A DNA stretch of 64,000 nt from Azospirillum brasilense (lineage in GTDB: Bacteria > Pseudomonadota > Alphaproteobacteria > Azospirillales > Azospirillaceae): NCBI RefSeq assembly GCF_007827815.1, contig NZ_VITH01000008.1, positions 186,001-250,000 of the forward strand, in the 5' to 3' direction. Positions 34,912 through 44,075 of the stretch are shown here, in pieces. Positions within the stretch are counted from its first letter, which is position 1, and each line of letters starts with the position of its first letter. A model generated the notes under the pieces. It saw nothing but the letters and a program-made list of their open reading frames with translations. It was not told the origin of the DNA and made no database searches. The translations under genes were made by a program, and so were the position numbers.

Positions 34912-35422
34912 GCGTGCGCCGTCCGGACAGCGCGCCATCCTCGACACGGATGCGGTGCAGGGTCAAAGGCACGTTCAGCAGCGTCGCCAGCACCGCGATC
35001 CACCACGCCCCGAAGACCAGGGGCAGAACGGCCAATTCCCCCGCCACCACCAAGTAGTTGGGGTGGCGGACCCAGCGGAACGGCCCGCGCCGCACCAGCG
35101 GCGCGCCGGGCAGGGTGATGATGCGGGTGGTCCAGAACCGCCCCAGCGTGGCGATCACCCAGACCCGCCCGGCCTGCAGCAGAACAAACAGGGCGAGCAG
35201 CCAGCCGTTGATCGGCGCGTCCGCCGGCACGACGGCGAACAGCAGCGCCAGCCAGCCGGCGTGCAGCCCGACGAACAGCGGGTAATGGGCGGCCCCGACC
35301 TCCTGCGCGCCTTTGGCCAGCAGCCGGCGCGTGTTGCGTTGGGCGACCACGAGTTCGCCCAGGCGCTGGGCCGCGACGAGCAGCAAAACGACGTGGGGCC
35401 AGCCCAGCGGCAGCGTCTCCAT
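34883..35422 (-). CDS. Isoprenylcysteine carboxyl methyltransferase (ICMT) family protein
   Basis: The 179-aa membrane protein has four to five hydrophobic segments and the ICMT signature GPFRWVRHPNYLVVAGELAVLPLVFGAW, followed by RIRVEDGAL. ICMT-like enzymes encoded next to type III polyketide synthases (BpsB, SrsB) O-methylate alkylpyrones or alkylresorcinols. Here the ATG lies 11 bases after the polyketide synthase stop, so the pair is almost certainly an operon and this enzyme probably modifies the synthase's product. The 3' end overlaps the convergent gene at 34498-34911. Confidence 0.88.
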   Translation of the reverse strand: METLPLGWPHVVLLLVAAQRLGELVVAQRNTRRLLAKGAQEVGAAHYPLFVGLHAGWLALLFAVVPADAPINGWLLALFVLLQAGRVWVIATLGRFWTTRIITLPGAPLVRRGPFRWVRHPNYLVVAGELAVLPLVFGAWWIAVLATLLNVPLTLHRIRVEDGALSGRRTLRSAGSTAS

Positions 35423-35433
35423 TCCCAAAGCTC

Positions 35434-36483
35434 CTAGAGGTCGATCTGGGCCAGCGCCGCGGTGAAGCCGGGGCCGAGCGCGCTCGTCAGATGGGGGCCG
35501 CGGGCACCGGAGGCGATGCGCCGCTCCAGCACGAACATCACGCTGGCCGCCGACATGTTGCCGCAGCGGCGCAGCACCGCCCAGGCGTCGTCCAGCCCGG
35601 CGGACACCGGGGCGCAAACCTCCTCCAGGGCGTGCAGCACTTTGGCGCCGCCGGGATGGACGATCAGCCCGGCGAGGTCACCGCGGGCCAGCCGCCGCCG
35701 CTCCAGAAATCCGTCGAGCACTGGCTCGAGCCGGCTGCGGATCAGCGCCGGGATGCTCTGGCTGAAGATCACGCCGAGGCCGTCATCCTCGACCCGCCAG
35801 CCCATCACGTCCTGCGTTCCCGGCCAGGTGTGCTCCGCCCCATCGACGAGGCGCGGCCCTTCCCCTTCCGCATCGGCGCGCAGCACCGCCGCGGCGGCAC
35901 CGTCCGCGAACAGGGCGCTGGCGACCACGTTGGTCGGTGTCGCCTCGGCCGACCGGAAGGCCAGCGTGCAGAGTTCCACCACCAGGAACAGCACCGTCCG
36001 CCCCACCATCGCCTGGGCGATCTGCCCGGCGCGGGTCAGCCCCAGCACGCCGCCGGCGCAACCCAACCCGAACAGCGGCAGCCGCACCGTGTCGGGTCGG
36101 AAGCCCATGCGCTCCAGCAGCAACGCCTCCAGGCTGGGCGTTGCGATGCCGGTGGTCGAGGCGCAGACGATGGCGTCCACGTCCTGCGGCTTCAGGCCGG
36201 CATGGGCCAGCGCCCGCCCCGCCGCCTCTTCCAGCAAGGCCAGGGCACCCTCCCGGAAAGCGGCGGTGCGCTCCGGCCAGCCGCGCGGCTCCATGTACCA
36301 GTCGATGGGCATGACAGCGTGGCGGGTTTCGATGCCGGTGTTGGCGAAGACCGGCACCAGCCGTTCGAAGTCGCGCATCCGCGGCCCGAAGACGGCGCGC
36401 GCGACGCCGAGCGCCTCGTCCTGGCCGAGACGATGGGGCGGCAGAGCCGTGGCGAGCGAAAGGATGCGGGGGGTATGGGTCAT
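35434..36483 (-). CDS. Type III polyketide synthase (chalcone/alkylresorcinol synthase-like)
   Basis: The 349-aa protein has the full thiolase-like catalytic triad of type III PKSs: Cys in LFGLGCAGGVLGLTRA near residue 143, His in LIVHPGGAKVLHALE, and Asn in RRCGNMSAASVMFVLER. The N-terminus (PRILSLATALPPHRLGQDEA) and ETRHAV match the bacterial branch that makes alkylpyrones and alkylresorcinols from fatty acyl-CoA and malonyl-CoA. Such phenolic lipids occur in cyst coats of Azotobacter and related dormant forms; a similar use here is inference. It is operonic with the ICMT gene. Confidence 0.93.
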   Translation of the reverse strand: MTHTPRILSLATALPPHRLGQDEALGVARAVFGPRMRDFERLVPVFANTGIETRHAVMPIDWYMEPRGWPERTAAFREGALALLEEAAGRALAHAGLKPQDVDAIVCASTTGIATPSLEALLLERMGFRPDTVRLPLFGLGCAGGVLGLTRAGQIAQAMVGRTVLFLVVELCTLAFRSAEATPTNVVASALFADGAAAAVLRADAEGEGPRLVDGAEHTWPGTQDVMGWRVEDDGLGVIFSQSIPALIRSRLEPVLDGFLERRRLARGDLAGLIVHPGGAKVLHALEEVCAPVSAGLDDAWAVLRRCGNMSAASVMFVLERRIASGARGPHLTSALGPGFTAALAQIDL

Positions 36484-36649
36484 TCTCAGCGATGTGATGC
36501 GCGCGGGGGTGGCGGACCAGCCCCCCGGAGGGGGTTCCTTCGCATTCTCCCCGGCGACTCTTTCCCGCCGTCCGATACGTCGTTGTGGATTGAGCAGGAG
36601 CCATGTCCTGTATCACTATAGCGGGCGTCGGATTTTCGGGGGTGGGGCG

Positions 36650-37375
36650 GTGGATCGGAACGAGCAGGACAGCCAGAGCGCGGCGGACGAGAGCACGTCC
36701 CACCGGCCCGCCGGCATCGGGCTGACGGGGCGGCTGCGCGCCTATTTCCTGGCGGGCGTTCTGGTAACGGCGCCGATCGCGGTCACGGTCTATCTCGGCT
36801 GGTGGCTGCTGGCCTTCATCGACGGGCATGTGCGCCCGCTGATCCCCTCCGCCTACAATCCCGAGAATTACCTGCCCTTCTCGATCCCCGGCATCGGGGT
36901 GCTGACGCTGATCATCGTGCTGACCCTGATCGGCGCCTTCGCCGCCGGCTATGTCGGGCGCTTGGTCGTGCGCATCGGCGAGGGCGTGGTGGAGCGCATG
37001 CCGGTCGTCCGCTCCGTCTACGGGGCGGTGAAGCAGATCGTCGAGACGGTGCTCGCCAAGAAGTCCAAGGCCTTCCGCGAGGTGGTGCTGGTGGAGTTCC
37101 CGCGCCACGGCATGTGGTCGCTGGGCTTCATCACCGGCGGCGCCCATCCGGAGATCCAGAAGATCTCCGAAGAGGAGATGGTCCACGTCTTCATCCCCTG
37201 CGCCCCGCCGACCGCCGGCTATCTGGCGATCCTGCCGCGGCGCGAGGTCACCGTTCTCGACATGACGGTGGAGGACGGGCTGAAACTGGTGATGTCCGGC
37301 GGCATCGTCACCCCGCCCGACCGCAAGCCCCCGCCGCAGCTTCACAAGCTGGATCGGGAGCGCAAAAGCGCCTGA
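36650..37375 (+). CDS. DUF502 membrane protein
   Basis: The 241-aa protein starts at GTG 36650. It has two transmembrane segments (LRAYFLAGVLVTAPIAVTVYLGWWLLAFI and PGIGVLTLIIVLTLIGAFAAGYVG) followed by the DUF502 cytoplasmic or periplasmic domain: MPVVRSVYGAVKQIVETVLAKKSKAFREVVLVEFPRHGMWSLGFITG, and PTAGYLAILPRREVTVLDMTVEDGLKLVMSGGIVTP. Function is unknown; homologues exist widely in bacteria and plants. It is divergent from the polyketide synthase with 166 bases between starts. Confidence 0.92.
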   Translation: MDRNEQDSQSAADESTSHRPAGIGLTGRLRAYFLAGVLVTAPIAVTVYLGWWLLAFIDGHVRPLIPSAYNPENYLPFSIPGIGVLTLIIVLTLIGAFAAGYVGRLVVRIGEGVVERMPVVRSVYGAVKQIVETVLAKKSKAFREVVLVEFPRHGMWSLGFITGGAHPEIQKISEEEMVHVFIPCAPPTAGYLAILPRREVTVLDMTVEDGLKLVMSGGIVTPPDRKPPPQLHKLDRERKSA

Positions 37376-37389
37376 CCGGTGCGTGTCCC

Positions 37390-38379
37390 TCAGTAGCTCA
37401 CCCGGATGCCTTCGCGGTATTGGCGGCCGGCTTTCGCGTTTTCAAAGGGATCGCGCCCGCTCTTGACCTGCGCTTCCAACGCCGCCTTGACCTCTTCGCT
37501 GATTTGAATCCTCTGGCCCATGGCCGGAGCGTCCGTCCTTCCCTGCGGTGCGGGCAAGGAGATCGACGGAAAGACCGATTCATCGGCGGAGAATTCACGG
37601 TCCTGCGCAACCGTATGGCTGGAGGGCTGCCCCGTCCGCTCGGCAATCAGAGATGCCGCGTCCCGCTCTCCGAGGGAGCGAAGGGCCCTGTCGATGGACG
37701 ACAGATCCACGCCGGCGTCCTTCAACTTGTAGGCCGCATCGCCTTCCTTGCGTGTGTACGCCATCCGCGAATCGACGGGCTGCGTCAGACTGAAGCTCTG
37801 GAATGGGTCCAGGACTATACGTTGACCATTGGATTGCGCTCGCAGCAGAGCTGGGTTGGTGCTCTGCGCCATCAGCGAGGCTGAAATCTCGCCATACGAT
37901 TCCGGCCCGCCCTGCCCACGCTGATCCAACAAGGACAGCTTTGCCATAAGCTCTTCCCGCTTCGCACTGGTGGCGCTCAAAGCCTTCCTGAAATCGTCCG
38001 GCGTGGTGCCGTCGTTGGAGAAAAGGGCGGCGTTCTCATTGTGAGCCATGCGGAACGTCGCCGAGTAGGCCGTGCGCCGGGACTCCTTGAGCCGCTGCTT
38101 CAGCGCGTTGTGGACGTCCTCGCCGGTCAGCTTGCCGCTGTCGACCAGCGACGACAGCTGCGTCCGTGTTTCGGCGGACAGCGCATTGAACGCCATCAAG
38201 GATTCATCACGCAAGGAGGAGGCCAGAGGGCTCAACGACACAGTGTCGGTAAGTCCGGCAGCGCCCGTTGCCACCCCTGCCCCGGTTCCATGCGTCGACG
38301 AAACAGCGGGGGGCGGAACCGGAGACGTTGCGCGCTGGGTCGATCCGCTGACGGGAGAGGAGACATCGGAAATGATCAT
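37390..38379 (-). CDS. Orphan protein next to AT-rich DNA
   Basis: I do not recognise this 329-aa protein. It starts at ATG 38379 with a Ser/Thr/Pro/Gly-rich, low-complexity N-terminus (residues 1-45), then LTDTVSLSPLASSLRDESLMAFNALSAETRTQLSSLVDSGKLTGEDVHNALKQRLKE, a helical central region and a hydrophilic C-terminus. There is no signal peptide or membrane segment. Codon use is less GC-biased than that of its neighbours and the 450 bases upstream are AT-rich, so recent acquisition is plausible. A VSLSP-type motif after a disordered N-terminus is reminiscent of proteins exported without a Sec signal; that is speculation. Confidence 0.65.
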   Translation of the reverse strand: MIISDVSSPVSGSTQRATSPVPPPAVSSTHGTGAGVATGAAGLTDTVSLSPLASSLRDESLMAFNALSAETRTQLSSLVDSGKLTGEDVHNALKQRLKESRRTAYSATFRMAHNENAALFSNDGTTPDDFRKALSATSAKREELMAKLSLLDQRGQGGPESYGEISASLMAQSTNPALLRAQSNGQRIVLDPFQSFSLTQPVDSRMAYTRKEGDAAYKLKDAGVDLSSIDRALRSLGERDAASLIAERTGQPSSHTVAQDREFSADESVFPSISLPAPQGRTDAPAMGQRIQISEEVKAALEAQVKSGRDPFENAKAGRQYREGIRVSY

Positions 38380-38831
38380 GGTCGCGTTCCTCGACTGCGG
38401 AGAACCAAATCACTGCGCCATCCCACACAGCCACGGCCCGAAGCCAATCGGTTCCAGGTTGACCATGCATTTCCAAGCCACCACACAAGGCGGTGGCGAA
38501 CGAAGATTGGCAGTCAGCGCATTTCTCAATTGCAGAAAACGGAGAATGACGACCAAATCGTAGATCGAGGAAACGATAAAATCAAGACAAACATTCAGCT
38601 ACATTAGATGATTAGATTTCCAATCATTACCGATCTAACTATTTTTAATAACCCCAAAAAGCAGAACACTAAAATAAAAGAGCATCACTCACACAGAAAG
38701 ACATACAATTACCATTTCTATTTAAAAATATGAGCCGAAAATACAGTCGATCAATATGAAATAGTAAAAAAACTTCGTAACGCCAAAAAATTGGCTAATT
38801 CTGATTGAATATGTACTCCTTTAAGGATCGC
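38380..38831. other. AT-rich intergenic stretch
   Basis: From about 38530 to 38820 the DNA is strongly AT-rich, unlike anything else in this window. I see no ORF of convincing length, no tRNA and no insertion-sequence end. Features include TTTTTAATAA near 38642, AAAAATATGAG near 38725 and GTAAAAAAAC near 38765. It could be the promoter region of the orphan gene, a remnant of acquired DNA or a site for nucleoid proteins such as MucR. It also lies at the 3' end of recG. Confidence 0.7.
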
Positions 38832-40913
38832 TCACCCCGACCGCAACGTCTTGGCCGCCGCGTCCCGTTCGAACAGGTACAGCAACGTTCGCAGCGCCTG
38901 ACCGCGCTCGCCGGCCAGATCGGGATCACGATCCACGATCAGCTTCGCGTCGTCGCGGGCCGCCGCCAGCAGGTCGCCGTGCACCGCCAGATCGGCCATG
39001 CGGAACTCCGGCAGGCCTGACTGGCGGGTGCCCAGCACCTCGCCGGCGCCGCGCAGCCGCAAATCCTCCTCGGCGATGACGAAGCCGTCCTCGGTGTCGC
39101 GCATCGTCTTCAGCCGGGCGCGCGCCGTCTCGGTCAGTTGCGGGTCGAACATCAGCAGGCAGGAGGACGGCTTTTCGCCGCGCCCCACCCGGCCGCGGAG
39201 CTGGTGAAGCTGGGCGAGGCCGAAGCGCTCGGCGTGCTCGATCACCATGACGGTGGCCTCGGGCACGTTCACGCCGACCTCGATGACCGTGGTGGCGACC
39301 AGGACGTCCAGGTTTCCGGCCTGGAAGGCGGCCATCACCGCGTCCTTGTCCGGCCCGCGCATCTTGCCGTGGACCAGCCCCACCCGGTCGCCGAAGGTGG
39401 CGCGCAGGAAGGCATGGCGCTCCGTCGCGGCGGCGAGGTCGGTCTGTTCCGATTCGTCGACCAGGGGGCAGACCCAATAGACCCGCGCGCCCTCCTGCAC
39501 CTTGCGGTGGATGCCGTGCACCACCTCCTCCAGCCGGTCGAGCGCGATGGTCACGGTCTGGATCGGCTTGCGCCCCGCCGGCTTCTCGGTCAGGCGCGAC
39601 ACGTCCATGTCGCCGTAGGCGGTCAGGGTCAGCGTGCGCGGGATCGGCGTCGCCGTCATCACCAGCACGTCCACCGCCCGCCCCTTGGCGGAAAGCTGGA
39701 GCCGCTGGTGGACGCCAAAGCGGTGCTGCTCGTCGATCACCGCCAGGGCGAGGTCCTTGAAGGCGACGTCCTCCTGGAACAGCGCGTGGGTGCCGACCAG
39801 CAGCGGCAGTTCGCCCGAGGCCAGCCGGTCCAGCACCGCCTGCCGCGCCTTGCCCTTGTCGCGCCCGGTCAGCAGGGCGAGGTCCACCCCCGCCGCCTTG
39901 CACAGCGGGGCGAGGCTTTCGGCGTGCTGGCGGGCCAGGATCTCGGTCGGCGCCATCAGGGCGGCCTGATGACCGGCCTCCACCGCGTTCAGCATCGCCA
40001 TCAGCGCGACCACCGTCTTGCCGCTGCCGACGTCGCCCTGGAGCAGGCGCAGCATCCGCCGCTCCGCCGCCATGTCCTCGTAGATCTCCGCAAGGGATGT
40101 GGCCTGGGAGTTGGTCAGCGAGAAGGGCAGCGCCGCGGCCACCTTGGCGCGCAGCCGCCCGTCGCCCTGGATGACGCGGCCCGACAGGCGGCGCTGCTGG
40201 ATGCGGACCAGCGTCAGGGCGAGCTGGTTCGACAGCAGTTCGTCATAGGCCAGCCTGCGGCGGATCGGGTTGGTCGGGGCTAGGTCGGCCTCGTCCTCCG
40301 GCGTGTGGGCGCGGCGGATCGACTCGTGCCACGTCGGCCAGCCGTTGCGCGACCGCCACGCCGCGTCCTGCCATTCCGGCAGCTCCGGCACGTCGGTCAG
40401 CATGGCGCGCACGGCCTTGCGCAGCGTCTTGGCCGGAAGCCCGGCGGTCATCGGATAGACCGGCTCCACCGCCTCGATCTCGTCCTTCGATTCCAGCGGC
40501 ACCACGGCGTCGGGGTGGGTGATCTGCGGCGTGTCGTGGAACCACTCCACCTTGCCGGACACCACCACCGTCTTGCCGACCGGCATCTGCCGTTCCAGCC
40601 AATCGCCCTTCACATGGAAGTAGATCAGCTCCAGCACGCCCGTCTCGTCGGTGCAGCGGACCTTGTAGGGGTGGCGGGAATTGTGCGGAGCGGCGTGCGA
40701 ATCGATGCGCACCGTCATGGTGGCGATCCGCCCGTTCGGCGCCTCGGCGATCTTCGGGGCGTAGCGACGGTCGATGACGCCGCAAGGCAGGTGCCACAGC
40801 AGGTCCACGACCTGCGGACCGGCCAGCTTTTCGACGAGCTTGCCCAGCCGGGGACCGAGGCCGGGGAGCGCCGTCACCGGGCGGAACAGGGGGAAGAGAA
40901 CGACGGGACGCAC
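38832..40913 (-). CDS. recG: ATP-dependent DNA helicase RecG
   Basis: RecG remodels stalled forks and branched DNA. From GTG 40913 the protein is 693 aa and begins VRPVVLFPLFRPVTALPGLGPR, matching the usual N-terminus; an upstream ATG at 40961 would add 16 residues without a good ribosome site. The wedge OB domain covers residues about 50-200. Helicase motifs are RLLQGDVGSGKTVVAL (Walker A), LAVIDEQHRFGVHQR (DEQH), VMTATPIPRTLTL, and in the second lobe VATTVIEVGVNVPEATVMVIEHAERFGLAQLHQLRGRVGRG. LRLRGAGEVLGTRQSG marks the TRG-like end. Confidence 0.96.
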   Translation of the reverse strand: MRPVVLFPLFRPVTALPGLGPRLGKLVEKLAGPQVVDLLWHLPCGVIDRRYAPKIAEAPNGRIATMTVRIDSHAAPHNSRHPYKVRCTDETGVLELIYFHVKGDWLERQMPVGKTVVVSGKVEWFHDTPQITHPDAVVPLESKDEIEAVEPVYPMTAGLPAKTLRKAVRAMLTDVPELPEWQDAAWRSRNGWPTWHESIRRAHTPEDEADLAPTNPIRRRLAYDELLSNQLALTLVRIQQRRLSGRVIQGDGRLRAKVAAALPFSLTNSQATSLAEIYEDMAAERRMLRLLQGDVGSGKTVVALMAMLNAVEAGHQAALMAPTEILARQHAESLAPLCKAAGVDLALLTGRDKGKARQAVLDRLASGELPLLVGTHALFQEDVAFKDLALAVIDEQHRFGVHQRLQLSAKGRAVDVLVMTATPIPRTLTLTAYGDMDVSRLTEKPAGRKPIQTVTIALDRLEEVVHGIHRKVQEGARVYWVCPLVDESEQTDLAAATERHAFLRATFGDRVGLVHGKMRGPDKDAVMAAFQAGNLDVLVATTVIEVGVNVPEATVMVIEHAERFGLAQLHQLRGRVGRGEKPSSCLLMFDPQLTETARARLKTMRDTEDGFVIAEEDLRLRGAGEVLGTRQSGLPEFRMADLAVHGDLLAAARDDAKLIVDRDPDLAGERGQALRTLLYLFERDAAAKTLRSG

Positions 40914-41032
40914 GGGAATGGTGTCTCGGCAGGGGGGAGCGACGGGGCCTGTGGCACCCATTCAAGCCCGCCGAGGGGGCTCCGCGTCAAGCGCGGCGGT
41001 TTGCCGAGGATGGCTGGGAGGGGAAAAGAAGA

Positions 41033-41110
41033 CGGCGGTGTGCAAGGGGTTTGGGGGGAAGCCTGGGCGGGGGACGCCGATCCAAGGCAAAAACCCGATG
41101 CACACCGCCG
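41033..41110 (-). repeat. 12-bp inverted repeat enclosing further nested pairings
   Basis: CGGCGGTGTGCA (41033-41044) is the exact reverse complement of TGCACACCGCCG (41099-41110), with 54 bases between. Inside, GGGTTT can pair with AAACCC, GCCT (41061-41064) with AGGC (41085-41088), and GGCG with CGCC around a GGGGA loop. The result is one long, coaxially nested fold. It is in the leader of recG or the trailer of cobQ. I cannot match it to a known RNA family. Confidence 0.6.
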
Positions 41111-41255
41111 CAAGAAACGATCCGAGGGTATGCGGGAACATTCCGGATCGTGTGTGGCCGGCGGCGGGAACCGCCGGTGGATGACTCGCCAGTAATCAAA
41201 CGTCGTCAATGACTGTAGTTCTAGCGCCCTCCGCCTGACCCCAGCGTTGCGGGAT

Positions 41256-41273
41256 CATGAAATCGGTTTCATG
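41256..41273. repeat. Short inverted repeat CATGAAA-TCGG-TTTCATG
   Basis: A perfect 7-bp stem with a TCGG loop lies 16 bases beyond the cobQ stop. It has no T-tract. It may be a weak transcript-end hairpin or a protein-binding palindrome. Confidence 0.45.
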
Positions 41274-41289
41274 AAACGCCCGCCTTCCA

Positions 41290-42765
41290 TCACCGCGCCG
41301 CGGCCAGCAGAGCATCGATGTCCACATGCTCCTCCAGCCGTACGGCGATGCGGTCGAGCGCCTGTTCGACCGTCGCGGCGTAGGATTGGCCGGACGTCTC
41401 GCCGCCCAGCCCCGCCAGGAAGGCGGCGCGGAAGCCGTCCGCTCCGAACAGGCCATGCAGGTAGCAGCCCATCACCCGCCCGTCGGCGGACACGGCCCCG
41501 TCCGTCCGCCCGTTTGCCAGGGTCAGCATCGGGCGGGAGCGGTCCGCCCCCTCCGTGCGGCCCATGTGCATCTCGTAGCCGGCGACCGCGGCCCCGGTGG
41601 CGGTCTCCACCCCGCTCGCCTCCTCCAGCACTTTCGGCCCCTTCAGCACGGTGTCGACCTCCAGCAGGCCCAGCCCCTCGGCCTCCCCCGGCGGTCCCTC
41701 GATGCCGTCCGGATCGGCGATTCGCCGGCCGAGCATCTGGTAGCCGCCGCAGATGCCCAGAACCCGACCGCCGCGCCGGCGATGGGCGGCGAGATCGACG
41801 TCCCAGCCCTGGGCGCGCAGCACCGCCAGATCGGCGATGGTCGCCTTGCTGCCCGGCAGGATGACCAGATCGGCGTCACCCGGCAGCGGCTGGCCGCGCG
41901 GCACCATGGACAAGGCGACGTCCGGCTCCTGGGCCAGCGGGTCGAAATCGTCGAAGTTGGCGATGCGCGACAGCATCGGCACGGCGACGCGCAGCCGCCC
42001 CCCGGCGCGGGTCTTCCAGGTGTCCAGCGCCACCGCGTCCTCCGCCGGCAGCAGGGCGGCGTCGGCCAGCCAGGGCACCACGCCGAAGCTCGGCCAGCCC
42101 GTGCGCTCGGCGATGACCGACAGGCCGCCGTCGAACAGCCGCACGTCGCCGCGGAACTTGTTGATGAGGAAGCCGGCGACCAGCGCCCGCTCCTCCGGCG
42201 GGATCAGGGCGTGGGTGCCGACGAGGCTGGCGATCACCCCGCCGCGGTCGATGTCACCGACCAGCACCACCGGCACGCCCGCCGCGGTGGCGAATCCCAT
42301 GTTGGCGATGTCGCCGGCCCGCAGATTGACCTCGGCCGGGCTGCCCGCCCCCTCGACCACCACCACGTCGGCCTCGGCCTTCAGCCGCTCGAAGCTGTCG
42401 AGCACGGTGGGGAGGAGCTGCCCCTTGCGCGACTGGTAGTCGCCGGCCCGCGCCGTGCCCGCCACGACGCCGCGCACCACCACCTGGGAGCCGACGTCCG
42501 ACTGCGGCTTCAGCAGCACCGGGTTCATGTGGACCGACGGCGCCACCCCGCAGGCCCGCGCCTGGAGCGCCTGGGCGCGCCCGATCTCGCCGCCGTCGGC
42601 GGTGACGGCGGCGTTGTTGGACATGTTCTGCGGCTTGAAGGGCCGCACGGTCAGGCCGCGGCGCACCAGCGCCCGGCACAGCCCGGCCACCAGCAGCGAC
42701 TTGCCGACGTCGGACCCGGTGCCCTGAAGCATGATCGCGCGCGGGGGCGTCTTCGCTGCGGCCAT
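41290..42765 (-). CDS. cobQ: Cobyric acid synthase
   Basis: CobQ amidates adenosylcobyrinic a,c-diamide at four positions using glutamine and ATP. The 491-aa protein has the dethiobiotin-synthetase-like ATP domain ([44 protein letters not shown]) and a C-terminal class I glutamine amidotransferase domain with the nucleophilic Cys in [20 protein letters not shown] and the His in [11 protein letters not shown]. It is the last gene of the cobU-cobO-cobQ group, three bases after cobO. Confidence 0.97.
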   Translation of the reverse strand: MAAAKTPPRAIMLQGTGSDVGKSLLVAGLCRALVRRGLTVRPFKPQNMSNNAAVTADGGEIGRAQALQARACGVAPSVHMNPVLLKPQSDVGSQVVVRGVVAGTARAGDYQSRKGQLLPTVLDSFERLKAEADVVVVEGAGSPAEVNLRAGDIANMGFATAAGVPVVLVGDIDRGGVIASLVGTHALIPPEERALVAGFLINKFRGDVRLFDGGLSVIAERTGWPSFGVVPWLADAALLPAEDAVALDTWKTRAGGRLRVAVPMLSRIANFDDFDPLAQEPDVALSMVPRGQPLPGDADLVILPGSKATIADLAVLRAQGWDVDLAAHRRRGGRVLGICGGYQMLGRRIADPDGIEGPPGEAEGLGLLEVDTVLKGPKVLEEASGVETATGAAVAGYEMHMGRTEGADRSRPMLTLANGRTDGAVSADGRVMGCYLHGLFGADGFRAAFLAGLGGETSGQSYAATVEQALDRIAVRLEEHVDIDALLAAAR

Positions 42766-42768
42766 GGC

Positions 42769-43395
42769 TCAGAACTCGATGCCCGGCTGGGCCTTGATGC
42801 CCGCCTGGAAGGGGTGCTTGACCAGCGTCATCTCGGTCACGAGATCGGCGGCCTCGATCAGCTCCGGCTTGGCGGTGCGGCCGGTGACCAGCACATGCAA
42901 CCCCTCGCGCCGCCCGGTCAGCACCGGCAGCACCTCCTCGACCGGCAGGTAGCCCATGCGCAGGACGATGTTCAGCTCGTCGAGCACGACGAGGCTGTAT
43001 TGGGGGTCGGCCATGAGTTCCTGCGCCTTGGCCCAGGCGGCCTTGGCGGCGGCGATGTCGCGCTCGCGGTCCTGGGTCTCCCAGGTGAAGCCCTCACCCA
43101 TCGTGAAAAAGTCCACGAGGTCGTCGAATCGCTCCAACGCCACCGTCTCGCCGGTGGACCAGGCGCCCTTGACGAACTGCACCACCCCAACCCGCATGCC
43201 ATGCCCGGCGGCGCGCAGGATCAGGCCGAAGGCGGCGGTGGACTTGCCCTTGCCGTTGCCGGTGTTGACCATCAGCAGGCCCTTCTCCTGGGTCTTGCTG
43301 GCCACCACCCGGTCGTGCAGCGCCTTGCGCCGCTTCATCTTTTCGGCGTGGCGCGCGTTCTGATCGTCAAGCTTCTGGTCGGCATCTTCGGTCAT
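42769..43395 (-). CDS. cobO: Cob(I)yrinic acid a,c-diamide adenosyltransferase
   Basis: CobO transfers the adenosyl group of ATP to the cobalt of corrinoids. The 208-aa protein has the P-loop VNTGNGKGKSTAAFG, VGVVQFVKGAWSTGE, and the characteristic YSLVVLDELNIVLRMGYLPVEEV and VTGRTAKPELIEAADLVTEM motifs. The sequence ends GIKAQPGIEF, typical of the family. ATG 43395 overlaps the cobU stop by four bases (ATGA). Confidence 0.96.
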   Translation of the reverse strand: MTEDADQKLDDQNARHAEKMKRRKALHDRVVASKTQEKGLLMVNTGNGKGKSTAAFGLILRAAGHGMRVGVVQFVKGAWSTGETVALERFDDLVDFFTMGEGFTWETQDRERDIAAAKAAWAKAQELMADPQYSLVVLDELNIVLRMGYLPVEEVLPVLTGRREGLHVLVTGRTAKPELIEAADLVTEMTLVKHPFQAGIKAQPGIEF

Positions 43396-43916
43396 GGCGT
43401 CTCTCCCTTCAGCAGCAGCGGCAGCCCGGCGGCAACGAAGGCCACCCGATGGGCCACGGCGGCGATGTCCTGATGCAGCCGCCCCGCATGGTCGCGGAAG
43501 CGGCGGGCCAGCGCATTGTCCGGCACGATGCCCAGCCCCACCTCGTTGGAAACCAGCACCACCCGCCCCTCCACACCGGCCAAGGCGGCCAGCAGATCGG
43601 CGGCGCGGGCGGGCACGTCGGCCTCGGCCATCATCAGGTTGGACAGCCACAGCGTCAGGCAATCGACCAGCACACCCGTTCCGACACCGGCGTGGCGGCG
43701 CAGCGCGCCGGGCAGGTCGAGCGGCTCCTCCACCGTCGTCCAGCCGGGGCCGCGGTCGTCCTGGTGACGGGCGACCCGGTCGGCCATCTCGGCGTCCCAG
43801 ATCTGGGCGGTGGCAATGTAGACCCGCGGGCCGGGCGACGCGGTCACCAGTCCCTCGGCGTAGCGGCTCTTGCCGGAGCGGGCGCCGCCCAGGACCAGGG
43901 TGATGTCGGTGCTCAT
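43392..43916 (-). CDS. cobU: Adenosylcobinamide kinase / adenosylcobinamide-phosphate guanylyltransferase
   Basis: This bifunctional enzyme (CobU, called CobP in alphaproteobacteria) phosphorylates adenosylcobinamide and then adds GMP for nucleotide loop assembly. The 174-aa protein has the P-loop TLVLGGARSGKSRYAE, YIATAQIWDAEMADRVARHQDDRG with the guanylylated His, VLVDCLTLWLSNLM and VLVSNEVGLGIVPDN. It is the first gene of the group. The 159-base gap to the divergent esterase shows no cobalamin riboswitch that I can see. Confidence 0.95.
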   Translation of the reverse strand: MSTDITLVLGGARSGKSRYAEGLVTASPGPRVYIATAQIWDAEMADRVARHQDDRGPGWTTVEEPLDLPGALRRHAGVGTGVLVDCLTLWLSNLMMAEADVPARAADLLAALAGVEGRVVLVSNEVGLGIVPDNALARRFRDHAGRLHQDIAAVAHRVAFVAAGLPLLLKGETP

Positions 43917-44075
43917 GACGGTCGGGCCACCTTGACGCCTATGGGGGGCTTTGCGGAACCGGATGGTTAGCGCAGTTGGAGCCCCGGCGCAAACCGCCAT
44001 GCCGGTTGTCCTCCGCCACCTCCGTCCCGTACCATCCGCCGCCGTCCTTCCCAAATCACCCCGGAGCCGCCGACC

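Larger units (their letters stand above)
40914..41289. other. cobQ-recG intergenic region with nested inverted repeats
   Basis: No coding sequence is convincing in these 376 bases. The main content is the large inverted repeat at 41033-41110 and a smaller one just after cobQ at 41256-41273; both are listed separately. The region between cobQ and recG (same strand) could hold the recG promoter and leader. Confidence 0.5.

Noticed and set aside
38530..38820. Insertion-sequence remnant or tRNA-associated integration site in the AT-rich stretch.
   Set aside because: No terminal inverted repeats, target duplication, transposase fragment or tRNA could be seen.
43917..44075. Cobalamin riboswitch expected before cobU.
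   Set aside because: No B12 box or matching stem arrangement is visible in the 159-base gap.
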